From Methylobacter sp. KS41 (GTDB taxonomy: Bacteria > Pseudomonadota > Gammaproteobacteria > Methylococcales > Methylomonadaceae), in assembly GCA_002862125.1 (NCBI GenBank), contig PHSP01000003.1, forward strand, positions 248,001-312,000: DNA of 64,000 nucleotides. Direction: 5' to 3'. Within the stretch, counting starts at the first letter, position 1; each line of letters begins with the position of its first letter. The translations under genes and the position numbers were made by a program. Under the pieces are notes generated by a model, which saw only the letters and a list, made by a program, of their open reading frames with translations, had not been told where the DNA came from and did not search any database. Of this stretch, positions 9,132 through 18,263 are shown one piece after another.

Positions 9132-10016
9132 GTGGCAATGACAGATATTAAGGAACGGGTATTGGATCGAATCGAGCAATACTGGTTATTATCACGATTC
9201 GACCGGCCAATCGGTATTTTTATTTTATTATGGCCGGCATTGTGGGCGCTCTGGGTGGCCGGCGACGGCAGGCCTGATCCAAGCGTTCTCACTGTTATTT
9301 GCCTGGGCGTGGTACTGATGCGGGCTGCGGGTTGTGTGATAAATGATTATGCGGACAGGAATTTTGATCCGCATGTTGAGCGCACCCAGCAACGTCCTAT
9401 TGCGGCAGGCAAGGTTAGCCCCACGGAAGCTCTTATAGTTTTTGTTGTGTTATGCCTGTGCGCTTTTGGCCTAGTGCTCCTGCTTAATTTTTATACCATT
9501 ATGCTGTCCTTCATTGCGGCATTTCTGGCCGCCAGTTATCCTTTCATGAAGCGCTACACTCATTTACCGCAGGCTTATTTAGGTATTGCTTTTGGCTGGG
9601 CTGTGCCGATGTCTTTCTCCGCGCAAATTAACAGCATTCCGGCGGTAGGCTGGGTGATGTATTTAGCCGTTGTGTTATGGGCTTTGGTTTATGACACGAT
9701 GTACGCCATGGTTGATAAAGAGGATGATCTAAAAATAGGCGTGAAATCAACAGCCATTCTTTTCGGCGCTTATGATCGTCACATCATGGCAGTTTTGCAG
9801 ATTATTATTTTAAGCCTGCTGATAGCCGTAGGGCAGATGAAGCAATTAAGTTGGCCTTATTATAGCGGCGTATTAGCGGCGGCCGGATTGTCGGTTTATC
9901 AGCAAAAATTGATTTTTCACCGGCAGAAGGCCCTGTGCTTTAAAGCTTTTTTAAATAATAACTGGTTCGGCATGGCTGTATTTGCAGGGTTGGTGATCGA
10001 TTATTCGCTTCGCTGA
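9132..10016 (+). CDS. ubiA: 4-hydroxybenzoate octaprenyltransferase
   Basis: This inner-membrane prenyltransferase attaches the polyprenyl tail to 4-hydroxybenzoate in ubiquinone synthesis. The first Asp-rich motif NDYADRNFD (near residue 75) and the second [13 protein letters not shown] (near 192) are present, with seven to nine membrane helices. Of three in-frame starts (ATG 9117, GTG 9132, ATG 9138), the GTG is chosen because GAAGG ends eight bases before it. The protein is then about 294 residues. No ubiC precedes it; it stands alone, divergent from arsC. Confidence 0.9.
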   Translation: MAMTDIKERVLDRIEQYWLLSRFDRPIGIFILLWPALWALWVAGDGRPDPSVLTVICLGVVLMRAAGCVINDYADRNFDPHVERTQQRPIAAGKVSPTEALIVFVVLCLCAFGLVLLLNFYTIMLSFIAAFLAASYPFMKRYTHLPQAYLGIAFGWAVPMSFSAQINSIPAVGWVMYLAVVLWALVYDTMYAMVDKEDDLKIGVKSTAILFGAYDRHIMAVLQIIILSLLIAVGQMKQLSWPYYSGVLAAAGLSVYQQKLIFHRQKALCFKAFLNNNWFGMAVFAGLVIDYSLR

Positions 10017-10124
10017 ACGTAAAAGCATTTTGTGCGGCTAATAAGCATTCCTTGGCACGCTGAAAGTTCAGTTGCCGGAAGCAGATAAGATATAATGGCG
10101 CAACCTTAAAAAAGGAATCCGTAG

Positions 10125-11270
10125 ATGTTTCGATTAAGCCAATACATGCGGGAACTGATAGACCCGGCGCCTTTGAAACCGGCGCGTAAACCGGCTGCGC
10201 CTGTGGTTATCTGGAATCTGATCCGCCGCTGCAATCTTACATGCAAGCACTGTTATACAACGTCGGCTGATATTGATTTTCCAGGCGAATTGACTTCGCC
10301 CGAAATCTATGCGGTCATGGATGATTTAAAGGCTTTTAAAGTGCCGGTGTTGATTTTATCCGGCGGCGAGCCCTTGTTGCACCCTGATATATTCAGGATT
10401 TCCCGCCGCGCCAAAGACATGGGTTTCTATGTTGCCTTGTCCAGCAATGGCACCAAAATTTCAGCTGAAAATATCGATGAAATAGCCGCTATTGATTACC
10501 AATATATCGGCGTCAGTCTGGACGGCATTAAAGGCACCCATGACGAATTCCGGCGTTTAAAAGGCTCCTTCGACGATGCGCTGCGCGGCGTGCATTTGTG
10601 TCTGGATAAAGGGATTAAAGTCGGCATCCGCTTTACCTTAACGCAGGATAATGCGATGGATTTCCCCGCCCTTTTGCAACTGATGGACGATAACGATATC
10701 GACAAATTTTATTTGTCGCATTTGAACTATGGCGGTCGCGGCAATAGAAACCGCAAGGATGACGCTTATTTTGAAATGACCCGTGACGCCATGGATTTGC
10801 TGTTCGAAACCTGCTATGAATGGCTTAATGCGGGCAAAGACCGGGAATTTGTGACCGGCAATAATGATGCTGATGCCGTTTATTTTTTGCATTGGGTCAT
10901 CAAACATTTTCCGGATAAAGCCGGACACATTAAAGCCAAGCTGGAGCAATGGGGCGGCAATGCCTCCGGCGTTAATGTCGCCAATATCGATAATCTCGGC
11001 AACGTGCATCCCGACACGTTCTGGTGGCATTATGATTTGGGTAATGTTAAGAAGCGCCCTTTTTCAGAAATATGGATGGACACATCTGATCCGTTAATGG
11101 CCGGACTAAAACAAAATCCCAGGCCGCTGGAAGGCCGCTGCGCAACCTGTTATTACCAGGCTATCTGCAACGGTAATACGCGCGTCAGAGCCGCGCAAAC
11201 AACATCAAACTATTGGGCGGAAGATCCGGGCTGTTATCTGTCAGACGACGAGATAGCTAGACCACGCTAA
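10125..11270 (+). CDS. nirJ: NirJ-like radical SAM protein (haem d1 biosynthesis type)
   Basis: This 381-residue radical SAM/SPASM-type protein has the SAM cluster motif C36-x3-C40-x2-C43 (RCNLTCKHCYTT), the GGEPLLHPD loop, and a C-terminal cysteine set at about 339, 342, 348 and 370 (CATCYYQAIC...GC) for an auxiliary cluster. The N-terminus MFRLSQYMRELI and the ending match NirJ, which removes the propionate side chains of didecarboxysirohaem on the way to haem d1. No nirS, nirF, nirN, nirDLGH or cytochrome gene lies nearby. The real product in this organism is therefore open; related AhbC/AhbD haem-synthesis enzymes are an alternative. Confidence 0.8.
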   Translation: MFRLSQYMRELIDPAPLKPARKPAAPVVIWNLIRRCNLTCKHCYTTSADIDFPGELTSPEIYAVMDDLKAFKVPVLILSGGEPLLHPDIFRISRRAKDMGFYVALSSNGTKISAENIDEIAAIDYQYIGVSLDGIKGTHDEFRRLKGSFDDALRGVHLCLDKGIKVGIRFTLTQDNAMDFPALLQLMDDNDIDKFYLSHLNYGGRGNRNRKDDAYFEMTRDAMDLLFETCYEWLNAGKDREFVTGNNDADAVYFLHWVIKHFPDKAGHIKAKLEQWGGNASGVNVANIDNLGNVHPDTFWWHYDLGNVKKRPFSEIWMDTSDPLMAGLKQNPRPLEGRCATCYYQAICNGNTRVRAAQTTSNYWAEDPGCYLSDDEIARPR

Positions 11271-11719
11271 TTTCACGTGAAAGCTCATTGAATACATTCT
11301 GCTGGGTGCGTATAGCGCAACAGTTATCGCGCATGGGAATGCATCATTCGTTCACAGGCGGGAAACAAGAACCGACCGTCGTGGATTGTCTCATAAAGCA
11401 AAACTGATCTACTGCCGGAGCATGTTTTAAACTCTATTGTGCGCACTTGGCCGGTAATTGTAAAGATATGAATGTTGTGTTCGACCCCAAGCAGCCTTTC
11501 ATCTACGCCTAATATGTGTCTGCTGTTGTTCAAAGAGGAGACATTCAAAAAAAGTACCCGCACCTAAATCAAATCAAACGGTGCGGTGGCTTTAAAAAAG
11601 CCAGATCACTGACTAGAGACACCACAATATCCAAGCATTAGAACAAGAAGGCAAAGCCGCAGAAATTAGTTCTGGCAAGGACATGGACGGCTGAGGATAC
11701 CAGAAGCTGTGAATCTAAA
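11271..11719. other. Gene-free stretch with decayed sequence
   Basis: Roughly 450 bases after nirJ have no convincing gene. A 79-codon minus-strand frame (11324-11563) has no ribosome site and no recognisable motif. Short plus-strand reading segments are interrupted by stops, and together with the recombinase-like remnant immediately downstream they suggest degraded mobile DNA. Confidence 0.4.
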
Positions 11720-11860
11720 TACTTGAAGGAAATTGCGGTACACAAAGAGGTCGATAGTATTTACCTTAACCAAATGATCAACCTAATCAATCTGGCGTAG
11801 GGCATTGTCACAGCTATCCTCGACGAGGAATTACCATACTACATCACTCTAGTTAATTCG
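11720..11860 (+). pseudogene. Remnant of a recombinase/ParB-like gene
   Basis: Reading 11720 onward gives YLKEIAVHKEVDSIYLNQ, MINLINLA, a stop at 11798-11800, then GIVTAILDEELP. The pattern (ten-residue helix-turn-helix, then hydrophobic helix, then IV-x-AIL-x-G/E-x-x-P) resembles the C-terminal part of the short serine-recombinase-associated or KorB/ParB-type helix-turn-helix proteins often found beside resolvases. It has no start, carries an internal stop and lacks the rest of the gene, so it is a fragment. The family assignment is tentative. Confidence 0.35.
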
Positions 11861-12234
11861 GAAAATGAAATTAATGTATCTATTGACAATATCCATGAAA
11901 TTGCCAATTATAGAAACCTGATCCGGACAAGCCGGAACCAAAAAGGGCATATTTTTCGCTGAATTTAATGTCGCGTAACAGCATATTTATAAAAAGAAAA
12001 AGCACAGGTCTTGTCAAAAAATGCAAAGACTTGACTGGTAAAAGACTAGGTGATAATTGAAAATTTATGTCCACTTTACGGGGGGCTTCAAGCCTGTCAA
12101 CTGTAGTTTCTTTTCAAACACACATCGGCGTTAAATGTGATCGATGCATTAGCCATTTCAAAGCACCAAAGCAAAGATTTAATAGTCATGTCGCAAACAA
12201 AACCTTATCGCCAACAAACAAAAGGCAAGCAACA

Positions 12235-14607
12235 ATGAAAGTAAAAATCCTGGTCGTCTTAATGACGACGGCCTTATGCTGTATTTGGACACCAAGCCAA
12301 GCGGCAGGAGAACAGTCATCTGAGACTAATAATACATTAGACCGCACAACTCTTCCCATCAAAGAACCCAGCTATCAGGCTATTATCGAATTGGATGCCC
12401 GCAATGCCAAAGCACCTGCTCGGTTTGAGGTAAAACCGCCGGAAAAAGCACCCAATATTGTCATAGTGCTAATTGATGATATGGGCTTCGGACAGTCCAG
12501 TGCGTTTGGTGGACCTGTTAAAATGCCTACTATCGAAAAATTAGCGGCTAATGGCCTGAAATACAATCGTTTTCATACGACCGCGTTATGCTCGCCAACC
12601 AGAACAGCCTTGCTGACAGGTTATAACCACCACTCGAATAATGCGGGTGCAATCATGGAAACAGCGACGGCTTTTCCAGGTAATACGGGTATCCGTCCGC
12701 AAACGATCACCCCGATGGCAGAGGTGTTACGTATGAACGGTTACAGCACAGCTGCATTTGGCAAATATCATGAAACGCCACCGTGGGAATCGTCAGTTTC
12801 AGGCCCATTTGACCGCTGGCCTACGCATTCAGGTTTCGATAAGTTTTATGGTTTTATCGGTGGTGAAACCAATCAATGGCATCCAATGGTTTACGACGGA
12901 ACAACCCGCGTTTTTCCTGATTTGAACAACTCAAATTATCATTTCACCACAGACATGACTAACCAGGCGATTGCGTGGATGAATACTCAGCAGTCTTTAA
13001 CGCCTGATAAACCCTTTTTCATGTATTTTGCGACAGGTGCAACCCACGCGCCACATCATGCACCGAAAGAGTTTATTGCAAAATACAAAGGCAAATTTTC
13101 CGAAGGCTGGGACAAATTACGCGAAGAAACCCTTGTAAAACAAAAACAATTGGGCGTTGTGCCTGAAAATACCGTACTTGCGCCTAAACCTGCTGACATC
13201 AAAGATTGGGATAGGCTAACAGCTGATGAAAAACGTCTCTTTGAAAGACAAATGGAAGTCTTTGCGGGCTTTGGTGAGCATACCGACCACGAAGTTGGTC
13301 GATTAATAACAGCTTTACAAGAGAGAGGCGAACTGGATAACACCTTGATTTTCTACATCGCTGGCGACAATGGTGCTAGTGCCGAAGGTGGGATGATTGG
13401 CGCTTTCAACGAAGCCGCTTATTTCAACGCCGTGCCTGAAACCTTGGATATACAGTTAAAAAAAATCAATGAGCTCGGCTCGGATCATGCCTACAATCAC
13501 TTTGCTGCAGGCTGGGCGGTCGCGGGTAATGCGCCATTTACCTGGACGAAACAAATTGCATCTAATTTTGGCGGTACGCGGAATGGCATGGTGGTTCATT
13601 GGCCCGCTGGCATCAAAGCGAAAAATGAAGTGCGTTCGCAGTTTCATCATGTGATTGACATTGCCCCTACTGTTTATCAAGCCGTCGGTATTCCCGTACC
13701 TAAAAGCGTGAATGGTATCGAGCAACGTCCTATTGAAGGCGTGAGCATGAATTATTCTTTTGATGATGCGAAAGCTTCTGACACCCGCAAGACTCAATAT
13801 TTTGAGATGATTGGTAATCGCGGTATTTATCATGATGGCTGGTTTGCAGGCACGATACATAAAGCACCGTGGGAAGCAAAACCCAGGCACCCACTGACTG
13901 AAGATGTGTGGGAACTTTACAATGTAAACGAGGATTTTAGCCAAGCCAATAATTTAGCCGATAAAAATCCTGAAAAACTGGCAGAGTTGCAAAAGCTCTT
14001 TATGGATGAAGCGGTCAAATATAAGGTATTGCCGATTGATGATCGTAGCATTGAACGCCTTGATCCTGCTATTGCAGGCCGCCCTGATTTGATGAATGGC
14101 AGAACCAGCTTAACCTTGTATGAAGGTGCGACAGGCATTCCTGAAAATGCGTTTATCAATGTTAAAAATACCTCGTTTACCATTACTGCCGATGTTGATG
14201 TGCCTGCCAATGGATCGGGGGTACTAATTGCTCAAGGCGGCGATTTCGGCGGCTGGACTTTTTATATGAAAGACGGTAAACCCAGTTATACTTACAATTG
14301 GCTGGGTATGGAGCAATTCAACATTACTGCAAAACGAAAAGTTGTTGCGGGGAAACATACCCTGAAATTTGATTTTGCTTATGATGGTGGCAGAGGGGCA
14401 GGCGGTACGGGCAGTATTTTCCTGGATGATAAGAAAATAGGCGAAGGTAAGATTGCTAAAACTCATAGCAACACTTTTGGCATTGATGAAACCGCTGATG
14501 TTGGCGTTGATCAAAATACGCCTGTGAATCCTGCTTATAAGGGCAAATCTAAATTTACCGGTAAGATTAAGAAAGTTACTGTAGAAACATTTCCCGCGAA
14601 GGAATAG
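12235..14607 (+). CDS. Periplasmic arylsulfatase (type I, formylglycine)
   Basis: From the ATG at 12235 the protein has 790 residues and starts with a signal peptide (KILVVLMTTALCCIWTPSQA). The upstream ATG at 12067 would bury it. The sulfatase nucleophile is Cys119 in CSPTRTALLTG, the C-x-P-x-R motif converted to formylglycine. The metal site includes IDDMG near residue 80 and DNGAS further on. The sulfatase domain covers about residues 70-600, and a beta-rich C-terminal region of about 170 residues follows. It hydrolyses sulfate esters, probably for sulfur scavenging. No maturation enzyme gene lies in the window. The gene stands alone between decayed DNA and the GC-rich island. Confidence 0.87.
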   Translation: MKVKILVVLMTTALCCIWTPSQAAGEQSSETNNTLDRTTLPIKEPSYQAIIELDARNAKAPARFEVKPPEKAPNIVIVLIDDMGFGQSSAFGGPVKMPTIEKLAANGLKYNRFHTTALCSPTRTALLTGYNHHSNNAGAIMETATAFPGNTGIRPQTITPMAEVLRMNGYSTAAFGKYHETPPWESSVSGPFDRWPTHSGFDKFYGFIGGETNQWHPMVYDGTTRVFPDLNNSNYHFTTDMTNQAIAWMNTQQSLTPDKPFFMYFATGATHAPHHAPKEFIAKYKGKFSEGWDKLREETLVKQKQLGVVPENTVLAPKPADIKDWDRLTADEKRLFERQMEVFAGFGEHTDHEVGRLITALQERGELDNTLIFYIAGDNGASAEGGMIGAFNEAAYFNAVPETLDIQLKKINELGSDHAYNHFAAGWAVAGNAPFTWTKQIASNFGGTRNGMVVHWPAGIKAKNEVRSQFHHVIDIAPTVYQAVGIPVPKSVNGIEQRPIEGVSMNYSFDDAKASDTRKTQYFEMIGNRGIYHDGWFAGTIHKAPWEAKPRHPLTEDVWELYNVNEDFSQANNLADKNPEKLAELQKLFMDEAVKYKVLPIDDRSIERLDPAIAGRPDLMNGRTSLTLYEGATGIPENAFINVKNTSFTITADVDVPANGSGVLIAQGGDFGGWTFYMKDGKPSYTYNWLGMEQFNITAKRKVVAGKHTLKFDFAYDGGRGAGGTGSIFLDDKKIGEGKIAKTHSNTFGIDETADVGVDQNTPVNPAYKGKSKFTGKIKKVTVETFPAKE

Positions 14608-14612
14608 CGGAC

Positions 14613-14636
14613 ATTAGTTTGAGTGACAAAACTAAT
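14613..14636 (+). terminator. Hairpin after the arylsulfatase gene
   Basis: An 8-bp inverted repeat (ATTAGTTT ... AAACTAAT) begins a few bases after the arylsulfatase stop codon and is followed by a short CTTG. The stem is AT-rich with no long T run, so it is a weak terminator candidate. Confidence 0.4.
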
Positions 14637-14890
14637 CTTGCCCTAATATAACCCCTGGGGTGCTGATGCTATAACTGGATAGCAAGATACTGAAGAGACA
14701 TTCAAGATATGTCGTCATTCAGCGTATTCCGGCTAACACACTCTGTTGATTTCTTTCGTGGTTTATGATTAACTTTGCTGCAAGTGCTATAAGGCTGGGA
14801 CAGAAGGTTATCGAGCCTTATCCAGAGAAGCATGTTTCTTCAGTGTCCGAGTTATATCCATATTCAAAGATAAAGATTACATATTGAAAT

Positions 14891-14904
14891 GATACACGTG
14901 TATC
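14891..14904. promoter_or_regulatory. Perfect 14-bp palindrome GATACACGTGTATC
   Basis: This is a perfect palindrome in the gene-poor stretch 14640-14920, about 260 bases before the first gene of the GC-rich island and 16 bases before the AAGGAAG site in front of the broken MBL fragment. It has the form of a dimeric regulator's operator. The rest of that stretch shows no gene. Confidence 0.35.
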
Positions 14905-14920
14905 TAATGAAAGGAAGATA

Positions 14921-15142
14921 ATGACTATAAATATGCATCTATACATTAACAATCAACTGGCGGCGGCGCTCGAACTTTTCGATGGAGTAGCTGACGGCCG
15001 CGCCTCATCCGCCGCACTCGCTCGACTGTACATGAACGTCGAACGGTCGTTTCCCAAGTCCCCTAACCCTACCTCGGACGTGTCCAGTGACACACCAGCC
15101 GCTTTTAGCGTCATCGGATAGGGGTCGAATTCAACTACATTC
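14921..15142 (+). pseudogene. Broken copy of the MBL-fold gene 3' end (left bracket)
   Basis: A 66-codon frame contains ARLYMNVERSFPKSP and a DTPAAFSVIG end. It lines up with the C-terminus of the complete MBL protein encoded at 16823-17800 (ARLYMNVERAYREF...DSPATFDAIYR). At DNA level the 18-mer starting at 15029 is identical to that at 17672. After the stop the bases GGGGTCGAATTC re-create the final GVEF-like residues in another frame. Only the last fifth of the gene is represented, so this is a truncated and frameshifted duplicate. The first half of the 66-codon frame has no visible counterpart. Confidence 0.65.
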
Positions 15143-15166
15143 TAAATACAATAAAGGACCACCGCC

Positions 15167-16198
15167 ATGAAACTGATCCGCTTCACCATCGACAACTCGC
15201 TTCTCCCTTCTTTCGGCGTGGTCGTCCGAGACCAGGCTGTCCCGTTCGCGGTGCTGCAAAGCAAAGCAGGGAAATCCTCTCCCCACCTGGCCGACAGCCG
15301 ATCCTACCTTGCCAATCTTCCCGACAGCCAACGAGCGGCAGAGGAACTGCTCACCTGGGGCGAACAGCACCTCGAAGAACTTGGTGATGGCGAACGTTTC
15401 CCTCTCAGTGCCGTCCGCTTACTGGAGCCGATAGAGGTTGCCGCCCTGTTCGACTTCGGCTTGACGCCGCGGCATCTCAAGAACTCCATCGATACCTGCA
15501 TGAAGTACGAAAAGGACAACCCGCAGACCGCGCCGCTGTTGCAGGCGTTCGCCAAGGCCGTCCTGGCCCCGAAACCCAAGCCCGTCCCGGGTCGGCCCGA
15601 GCCACTGCCCTATTACAAGAGCAACATGAACGCTATCGCCGGCGATGGAGAAACCGTGCCTTGGCCGGCTTACACGTCGCGACTGGACGTCGAGCCCGAA
15701 CTGGCCGTCGTGTATGGGAACGAAAAGCAGCCGGTGGCGGGCTTCTGCATCTTCAACGACGTCTCGGCCCGCGACGTTCAGGCCACGGAGTTCATAGGCG
15801 GCTTCTGCTTGACGAAGGACATGGCCAAGGGCAACCAGCTCGGACCGTACCTGGTCACACCCGACGAGGTTGGCGATCCGTACAACCTCAAGGTGACCGT
15901 TGTGGTGAATGGGCAAGTCAAGTACCAGGGATCAACATCCGAGATCAGCCACAAGGCCGAAGACGTGTTCGCTTGGTTGGAGTTCATGGCTCCCATCAAG
16001 CCCGGCTCCGTGATGGGCTTCGGCACCATCCCCGACTGTACCGGTCTTGACCACGACGACTTCATCGACCCAAGTGCCGAAATCCAGATCACTTTCGAGC
16101 GACTCGGGACGCTCCGCTGCCGTTTCGCGGAACCGGCGGGCCAGTTGCTGCCGAGCCGATGGCCCGTGCGTGAGCCCTTGCAGAAGTACCACGGGTAA
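15167..16198 (+). CDS. Fumarylacetoacetate hydrolase family protein
   Basis: The 343-residue protein has the C-terminal FAH catalytic fold: PYYKSNMNAIAGDGETV, then EPELAVVYG with the metal-binding Glu, FNDVSARDVQ, TKDMAKGNQLGPYLV and the GSVMGFGTIPDCTGLD segment. Members cleave C-C bonds of beta-diketo acids or hydrate/dehydrate sugar acids using Mg or Ca. The substrate is unknown. A ribosome site AAAGGACC precedes the ATG. It is the first gene of a GC-rich island with CMD, MBL, cupin and SMP-30 genes, all on the plus strand, so a catabolic pathway is likely. Codon choice is much richer in G and C than in the flanking genes. Confidence 0.85.
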   Translation: MKLIRFTIDNSLLPSFGVVVRDQAVPFAVLQSKAGKSSPHLADSRSYLANLPDSQRAAEELLTWGEQHLEELGDGERFPLSAVRLLEPIEVAALFDFGLTPRHLKNSIDTCMKYEKDNPQTAPLLQAFAKAVLAPKPKPVPGRPEPLPYYKSNMNAIAGDGETVPWPAYTSRLDVEPELAVVYGNEKQPVAGFCIFNDVSARDVQATEFIGGFCLTKDMAKGNQLGPYLVTPDEVGDPYNLKVTVVVNGQVKYQGSTSEISHKAEDVFAWLEFMAPIKPGSVMGFGTIPDCTGLDHDDFIDPSAEIQITFERLGTLRCRFAEPAGQLLPSRWPVREPLQKYHG

Positions 16199-16238
16199 TC
16201 CCAATCCTCCCTAACTATTGCCACAAAGGTAACTGAAT

Positions 16239-16619
16239 ATGCAGCAGGAAGAAACTCGATACGATCGTGGGCTTGGCAATATGCGAGCCATTTTTGGACA
16301 GGGGATCGAATCCGCTTTGGAGACCTTGGCCGCAACCAGTCCCGATCTAGTGCGCTGCCTTATTGAATTCCCGTTTGGCGACATCTACGCCCGCCCCGGT
16401 CTGGATTTGAAGACAAGGGAGATGCTCACGGTCGCAGCACTCACTGTCCTCGGCTACCCGCAGGCTGAATTGAAGGAACATATCCGAGGTGCGCTGAACG
16501 TTGGCTGCACCCCGGATCAAATTTTAGAGATTATCCTGCAAATGGCCGTGTACGCTGGTTTCCCTGCCGCGCTGGAAGCCGTCAAGACAGCGGCGTCTGT
16601 GTTCGGCGAGAAGCGGTAG
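16239..16619 (+). CDS. Carboxymuconolactone decarboxylase family protein
   Basis: The 126-residue all-helical protein resembles PcaC-like carboxymuconolactone decarboxylases: an N-terminal RYDRGLGNMRAIFG, the DLKTREMLTVAALTVLGYPQAELKEHIRGALNVGCTPDQILEIILQ core split here over residues 55-105, and AGFPAALEAV. In the beta-ketoadipate pathway PcaC decarboxylates 4-carboxymuconolactone. No pca genes are present here, and some relatives have a CxxC peroxidase-like site that is not seen. It lies 40 bases after the FAH gene, probably in the same operon. Confidence 0.85.
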   Translation: MQQEETRYDRGLGNMRAIFGQGIESALETLAATSPDLVRCLIEFPFGDIYARPGLDLKTREMLTVAALTVLGYPQAELKEHIRGALNVGCTPDQILEIILQMAVYAGFPAALEAVKTAASVFGEKR

Positions 16620-16822
16620 TCAACCGAACGGCCTGACTGGGCATCTTTACCCGGTTTCATAGTCGTCGCATCGTAAAGAATGATTGGAGCAGAGAGGGGC
16701 ATTCGACGTGCCGCAGTGAGAAATTGAACGTACAGTCCGTGACAAGCTGGTGACATGAAGCATAGGCCATCACCGGCATGTTTACAGCCATTGTTAACCA
16801 TACTAAATAAGGAAGTCGACCC

Positions 16823-17800
16823 ATGAAAATGACACAAATCAGCGACAACTGCTATGCGGTCCTGAACGAGAAAAACCGGGTGTGTGACGCCAACTCCGGC
16901 CTCATCAACCGGGCAGGAGGCGTTGTAATCGACACGCAATCGGACTTGGCTCATGCGCGGCAGATGATCGAGATGTTCAGCAAGGTATGGCCAGCCATGC
17001 CACAGCGCGTCATCAATACGCACGAAGACGCCGATCACGTCTGGGGTAATCAACTCTTCGAGGGCGCGGAAATCATTGCCCACCGCTCGGTGCCCGAGCG
17101 GATGAAGCAGGTCGCTGATCCGAAGGAGTTTCAGAAAATGCTGCATGGCGTCGGTAGTTTGCTCAAGCGCGTGGTACTTAAGATGCTCCACCCCGGCATC
17201 GAGGCGGCAGGAGAGCAATTGCTGGAGGACTATAACTTTGACGGGATCGAACTGGCACTGCCGACGACCTTGTTCGACACGCGCTACGAGCTGGATCTTG
17301 ACGGAACGGAGGTTCACTTGATCTACGTCGGTCCGTGCCATCAAGTTGGGGACACGATCATTCATGTACCCAAGGAGCGCGTGGTATTCGCCGGAGACGT
17401 GCTATTCCGGCAGTGCACACCGATGGGCTGGACCGGATCATTCGAAAAATGGTTCCAGTGCCTCGACCTGATCAGTGAACTAGACCCTGACGTCATCGTT
17501 CCTGGACACGGCCCGCTCTGCGGAATTGAAGGGGTCACTGAGATGAAAGCGTACCTCCAGTACATCCGTGACGAATCGAAGCGCTGCTTTGATGCCGGAC
17601 TCACCTCGCTGGAAGCCGCCAAGCGAATCGAATTTGGCCCCTACGCTGAGTGGCGCGCGCCCGCGCGGCTATACATGAACGTCGAACGGGCGTATCGTGA
17701 GTTCCGTAACGAGCCCCCTGACGCGTCCTGGGACTCACCAGCCACCTTCGATGCCATCTACCGAGTAGCGAAGGCGAAAGGGATCGAGGTCGAGTTCTGA
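16823..17800 (+). CDS. MBL-fold metallo-hydrolase
   Basis: The 325-residue protein of the metallo-beta-lactamase fold carries NTHEDADHVWGN with the metal motif at residues 67-72 reading H-E-D-A-D-H, so the usual second His of HxHxDH is Asp69. Further metal or fold segments are GPCHQVGDTIIHVP, VVFAGDVLF and VIVPGHGPLCG. AAGGAAG precedes the ATG. Related proteins include lactonases and other hydrolases, which suits the pathway context. It follows a 203-base gap after the CMD gene that may hold a second promoter. Fragments of its 3' end occur on both sides of the island. Confidence 0.82.
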   Translation: MKMTQISDNCYAVLNEKNRVCDANSGLINRAGGVVIDTQSDLAHARQMIEMFSKVWPAMPQRVINTHEDADHVWGNQLFEGAEIIAHRSVPERMKQVADPKEFQKMLHGVGSLLKRVVLKMLHPGIEAAGEQLLEDYNFDGIELALPTTLFDTRYELDLDGTEVHLIYVGPCHQVGDTIIHVPKERVVFAGDVLFRQCTPMGWTGSFEKWFQCLDLISELDPDVIVPGHGPLCGIEGVTEMKAYLQYIRDESKRCFDAGLTSLEAAKRIEFGPYAEWRAPARLYMNVERAYREFRNEPPDASWDSPATFDAIYRVAKAKGIEVEF

Positions 17801-17847
17801 CACCGTTCAATGAACTCAAGCCACCCTAAACCAGGAGGATAACAGCC

Positions 17848-18216
17848 ATGAAATTCCCGATGATCCATGCAGACGAACTAGGCGAGACACACTTCGGCGT
17901 CCAGGACATACCGGACCGTGAGATTGCCATGGGCCCGCCCCCGAACCCCATGGGGCAAATGAGCGATTGCGGGGCTGTGACGACCATGTGCGTTTTCTCG
18001 GTTCCCACCGGGACGGACGCACCCGCCCACAACGCCCCCCAGCCCTACATCGTCATAGTCCTGTCGGGCGAGGGCGAAGTGGTGGCCAGCGACGGCGAAG
18101 CACGGCGATTCCACCCCGGCGAGGTACTCTTCTGCAACGACCTCACCGGCAAAGGGCATGTGACTCGGGCGATCACTGACGTAATTTTAGCGTTCGTCAA
18201 CCGGGCCAAGTCCTGA
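17848..18216 (+). CDS. Cupin-domain protein
   Basis: This 122-residue single cupin barrel shows QPYIVIVLSGEGEVVASDGEARRF (first cupin motif, with His replaced) and HPGEVLFCNDLTGKGHVT (second motif, with a retained His). A strong AGGAGG lies just before the start. Such small cupins act as isomerases, dioxygenases or ligand sensors. Several metal ligands of the classical motif are not evident, so catalysis is uncertain. It lies 47 bases after the MBL gene and 47 before the SMP-30 gene, in one transcription unit. Confidence 0.75.
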   Translation: MKFPMIHADELGETHFGVQDIPDREIAMGPPPNPMGQMSDCGAVTTMCVFSVPTGTDAPAHNAPQPYIVIVLSGEGEVVASDGEARRFHPGEVLFCNDLTGKGHVTRAITDVILAFVNRAKS

Positions 18217-18263
18217 TACAGTTGCAGGTAGTTAATACCCAAACACCAACGAGAGAGTACGCA

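Noticed and set aside
11324-11563. 79-codon minus-strand frame after nirJ
   Set aside because: No ribosome site, no recognisable domain, and it lies in visibly decayed DNA.
15304-16335. Several long frames on the minus strand and in other frames across the FAH gene
   Set aside because: The GC-rich codons of the real plus-strand genes remove stops in other frames; these frames lack ribosome sites and family motifs.
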